DNA from: Otis tarda
Lineage: Eukaryota; Chordata; Aves; Otidiformes; Otididae
Reading direction: 5' to 3'
Assembly: GCA_026413225.1 (NCBI GenBank)
Contig: CM048554.1
Location: 52,659,463-52,723,462, forward strand
DNA: 64,000 bases
Positions 60,701-64,000 of the stretch are shown piece by piece (the stretch's first letter is position 1; every line of letters starts with the position of its first letter). The notes under the pieces are model-generated. The model did not search any database. It was given only the letters and a program-made list of their open reading frames with translations, and was not told the DNA's origin. A program made the translations under genes and the position numbers.

Positions 60701-63700
60701 CATGAGAAACAGGAGCCAAATCCTCTGATTCATAACTCAAAGGAAATTTCACAACTCAGAGGTAATTTGATTCAGCTGATTTAAGCCTTATTTCTTGTTT
60801 AATTCACCCGAGTCTTTTAACTACAAGGCTTTGGATTTTTTTAATTCTCTCTCTTATCAACTGTTCTGTGGAATCAAAGGAAATTTATCTCAATTCAGAG
60901 TATTAAAAAATATACCATTAAAAGACAAAAGACTGTAATGAAAATGCATTGTTTCATTTCAGTGAAAGAGAACAAAGTACAAAGTCACTTAATCATTTTA
61001 TAAAATCACAAAATTCAGATCACATTATTCATTCAGAGCAACTGTTGCTGATGTGCTTTTCCACAGCTGCTCAGAAGTAAGGCTTTATTCGCAAATACTG
61101 TCATCATACATCATTTAACGGAGTGCCTTGCTACCCTTGTTCCAGCAGGACAAGGGAAAGCAAGGGTGCACCAATGCTCTGTGCAGCAATGCTCCCATGG
61201 GTGTGTGCTGCTGCTGTTCACAAGAATTTCCTTTCTTAACTTCAGTGCTACACATTGTCTGATGCATCTGCCTGACACTTTATCCCTAGTACAATTTGTA
61301 TCATCAGAGAAAGACATAAAATACTTGGTGTGAAATCCTCCACTACATTGTTCTGGTTTACCTCCACTGAAGTTGATAATGCCTTAAAAAAGAGCCAAGC
61401 CCTCAAAGATCAAGACAGAAAACATGGACACTTTAGGACACCAGAAATCATGGCTATCTACAGACCCCATTTGAGCTGCACACCTTTTATGCCCAAATGG
61501 TGTGAAAAAGTTTAATCAATGCTCCCTCAGAGGTGTTGAGCCAGGGAACTGAGGAAACCAGTAGTCTGAAAACAGCACACCTATTACATTATTACAAGCT
61601 ATCACAGCTAGCACAGACGTGTTCCTGATTACACTGAAATACTCAGAGAAGAAAAAGGTGGAAAGAAGAAAGTGCCTCTTCAAACTCACAATGCAGCAGA
61701 GGTTGGAAAACAATCCCCAGATTCCACTAAGTCACCTCCCAAAATCATGTATCCTGAGCAACTTGAAGACTATTTTATATGACACAGCCAATGTGGGAAT
61801 GTACGCAAGCATCTAGGACCAGAGGTGACTTCATTCACACAAGGCACCTGATCCTATCAAGCCCCATGACTGCAGGTAAGTGGTTCAGGGCACAGCATGT
61901 TGAAGTGAAAGAGTTCACAGCCCCCACCTAGCTGACTTACTGTTGTAGCGATCGATAAAGTGACAGGGAGAGATGGAAAAATACCAAGAGCTAGAAGCTG
62001 TCCAATATTTACCTTGGAAATAAGTTCAACCCATTAACTGTGAAACTAGGCAATATCTGACATCTTCCTCTATTTAGTTGCTGGAGAGTGACCAGTAAAT
62101 TAAATACAGTCAAAGCTTGCTATGGGCTCCGAGGCATTTACTTGTAACAGAGCCCTGAAGCTTGCTCACTGGGGACATATAATCTCAGAGAGAAGCAAAG
62201 CCACATTTCCTGAAGGTGGTTACAACAAATATGAATGAACTTTTATCTCAATTTCAGATCATTTTTCCAGTGGCATGTACTAAATAATGCAGCCTCTATA
62301 CACAAATTGGTCCTTCTGTTCTCCAAGTTGAGTGACACCTGCTCTGCAAATAGTGTACATGTGTACAATGTAGGTGGTGCAGGTCTGGTACTTCCCCAAT
62401 ATCATCCCTTAAGAGGGTTTCCTCACTACCTCCCTCTTCTTAACAGGCCCTTGTTCAACCAGCATTACTCAGGTACAGAGCAAAGCACTTGAAAAACAGA
62501 CATTGAACCACTAGGAAACGACTACCCTTCTCCACGACCAACACTGGAGACTTGGCCATTGCAGTGGAGAGCTCCCTCGTACTGTTTACTCAGCAATACT
62601 AGGGAAAGACAAATTAATTATGTTTTTTTGTAATTTTGCTGCTTTTCGTCAAATTTCCTGGAGTGATCAATACCCCTTAGCTTGCTGCAGTGCAGTTTTC
62701 TTGTCATGAAATGATATTATGCAAGCACAGCAAAGCCTTGGTTTAGCCACAAAGCAATATAATTCCAAGCAAAAATCCAGATTTTAGGCAGATGCATTAG
62801 CCCCAGAGATTCCTTTCATTGTTATTTAATCATTATATTGCAGTAGCAGACAAAATCCCCATGAAACAACCCCAGCTGTACTAGGCACTATACATTGAGT
62901 TAAAAAAAGAACTTGCTTCCCTCAAGAATTTGCAATTCAATATAAAAAGCAGGTGTGCCATATAAGCAGCAAGGAGGAAGAGGATAATTGTGGCATAGAA
63001 TCTCTAGCTGGATTCAAATTGATTTTAAAAACACAGGACATAAATCAATCCATCTCAGAAGTCCCTCTTACTCACACGCACTGCCTGGGCGACAGGGCAC
63101 CGACAGGCTGCAATTGCGAGGTCGCTAATGCGGGCTCTCCCGTCCTGGGGCCAGCTGACTCACGCCACAGCTCAGGGCTATCCATTGGAAGAGATGGAGG
63201 GAGGCAGGGACATCCATCCAAGGGGCTCGACCAGAGTAACTGCAAGTAGGCAGTGAGTTATCTGGGAGTGTATCAGAGAAAACAGACTAAAATGTAGGAT
63301 GGAGGGAAGGAGGGAGATCCTGGAGAGAAGGATCTGCTGGTGACCTGTGAAGAAGGTGGGAGAGGCCTTGGGAGAGCTGAAGATGATCCAGATCTAGTGA
63401 AATGAAGAGGAAACAACAGACAGTCCTAGCTTCATGGAGAAATTAGGCATGATAAGCATCACCCTCCTTCTGGGCACTGCTTATTAGGACTATCTCTACT
63501 GAAGCCCATACAACATCATTAATGTGTAGGAATTCATATAAAAGGAAAGGAAAAGAAACCCTATGGCTTTTCAGTTCTAACTTTCACCCTTAGAGGCCTC
63601 AGTCAGGTTTCTTCTCTGCTCATTCTCTTGCAACAAAACCACAAAATTTTCCTGGAAAGTACTATGAAAAAAATCTCAGTGATACAGCAGTCATGTACAT

Positions 63701-64000
63701 CAACATATGTCTCTCAAGTCGAAAGTGAAAATCATACACAGTAGTATAAAAAGCATTAGGAATCAATATGTATTCTCATCTAACTTGGTTAAGGTCAATG
63801 CTGTAAAGACAATAAACTATCTAGGAAAAATCTGAATTGCTCACACTAACACCACCCCTTCACTGCTTGCATTACTTGGTCAGTGCTGCTGCCGTGCTAT
63901 GCCCATTTCACTTGCTGTGGTCACACGCAGATGATCTATTGTGTCCTGTGGCACCTCCTACCAGCCAGTGACCTAAGACAGGCTCTTATTTCTGTTTATT
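60701..64000. other. Unique non-coding sequence to the window end
   Basis: No exon or transposon is recognised. A small CpG cluster lies at 63070-63180, and purine-rich sequence follows at 63290-63420. Confidence 0.5.
63070..63180. other. Small CpG cluster not explained by a repeat
   Basis: About eight CpGs lie in about 100 bases (in 'cacgcac', 'gggcgac', 'caccgac', 'tgcgagg', 'gtcgct', 'tgcggg', 'cccgtc' and 'cacgcc'). It is the only GC/CpG-rich patch I noticed outside a mobile element. It is far too small for a standard CpG island, and no transcription start signature is evident. Confidence 0.4.

Overview
This window reads as a stretch of avian nuclear genome. The strongest evidence is the chicken repeat 1 (CR1) retrotransposons. 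They end without a poly-A tail, in the bird-type ATTCTATG octamer tail, and one keeps an open reverse-transcriptase frame of about 384 codons. A second clue is a long terminal repeat (LTR) at about 7.7-8.8 kb whose sequence I recognise, from memory, as an endogenous-retrovirus LTR common in modern (neoavian) birds. The background is AT-leaning, CpG-poor and single-copy, with microsatellites and A/T tracts. I cannot name the species.

I find no convincing host gene: no recognisable exon, no tRNA or rRNA, no CRISPR array and no gene-type CpG-island promoter. Most open frames are short and chance-like, and the only recognisable protein is CR1 reverse transcriptase. The window is best read as intergenic or deep-intronic DNA. 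The main GC/CpG-rich blocks fall in mobile elements: about 8.1-8.6 kb (LTR), 35.05-36.2 kb (CR1) and 45.6-45.9 kb (LTR). A small patch at 63.07-63.18 kb is the exception.

Layout. 1-7 kb is unique sequence with a perfect hairpin at 1.83 kb and a CpG-retaining block at 3.5 kb. 7.0-8.8 kb holds an ancient MIR-like relic and the first LTR. 9-19 kb is unique, apart from an inverted pair of copies of an unidentified repeat (14.1 and 16.1 kb) and a hairpin of opposed GATA motifs (14.87 kb). 19.4-28.7 kb has three CR1 pieces, an L2/MIR-like tail and a possible conserved element near 22.5 kb. 35.05-36.3 kb is the long CR1 copy. 37.75-37.95 kb is a decayed tandem duplication with an 89-base offset. 41-44 kb has two MIR-like relics. 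45.553-45.901 kb is a solo LTR with TG...CA ends and an exact 5-base target-site duplication. 49-64 kb is mostly unique, with further MIR-like relics at 55.4, 56.5 and 60.5 kb.

No genes work together here. The history is one of layered insertions: very old CORE-SINE relics, older CR1, then a younger CR1 subfamily and two LTRs, on an otherwise unremarkable non-coding background. I see no evidence of a new biological system. The most useful leads are the solo LTR, the unidentified inverted repeat pair, the 89-base tandem and a few candidate conserved non-coding blocks.
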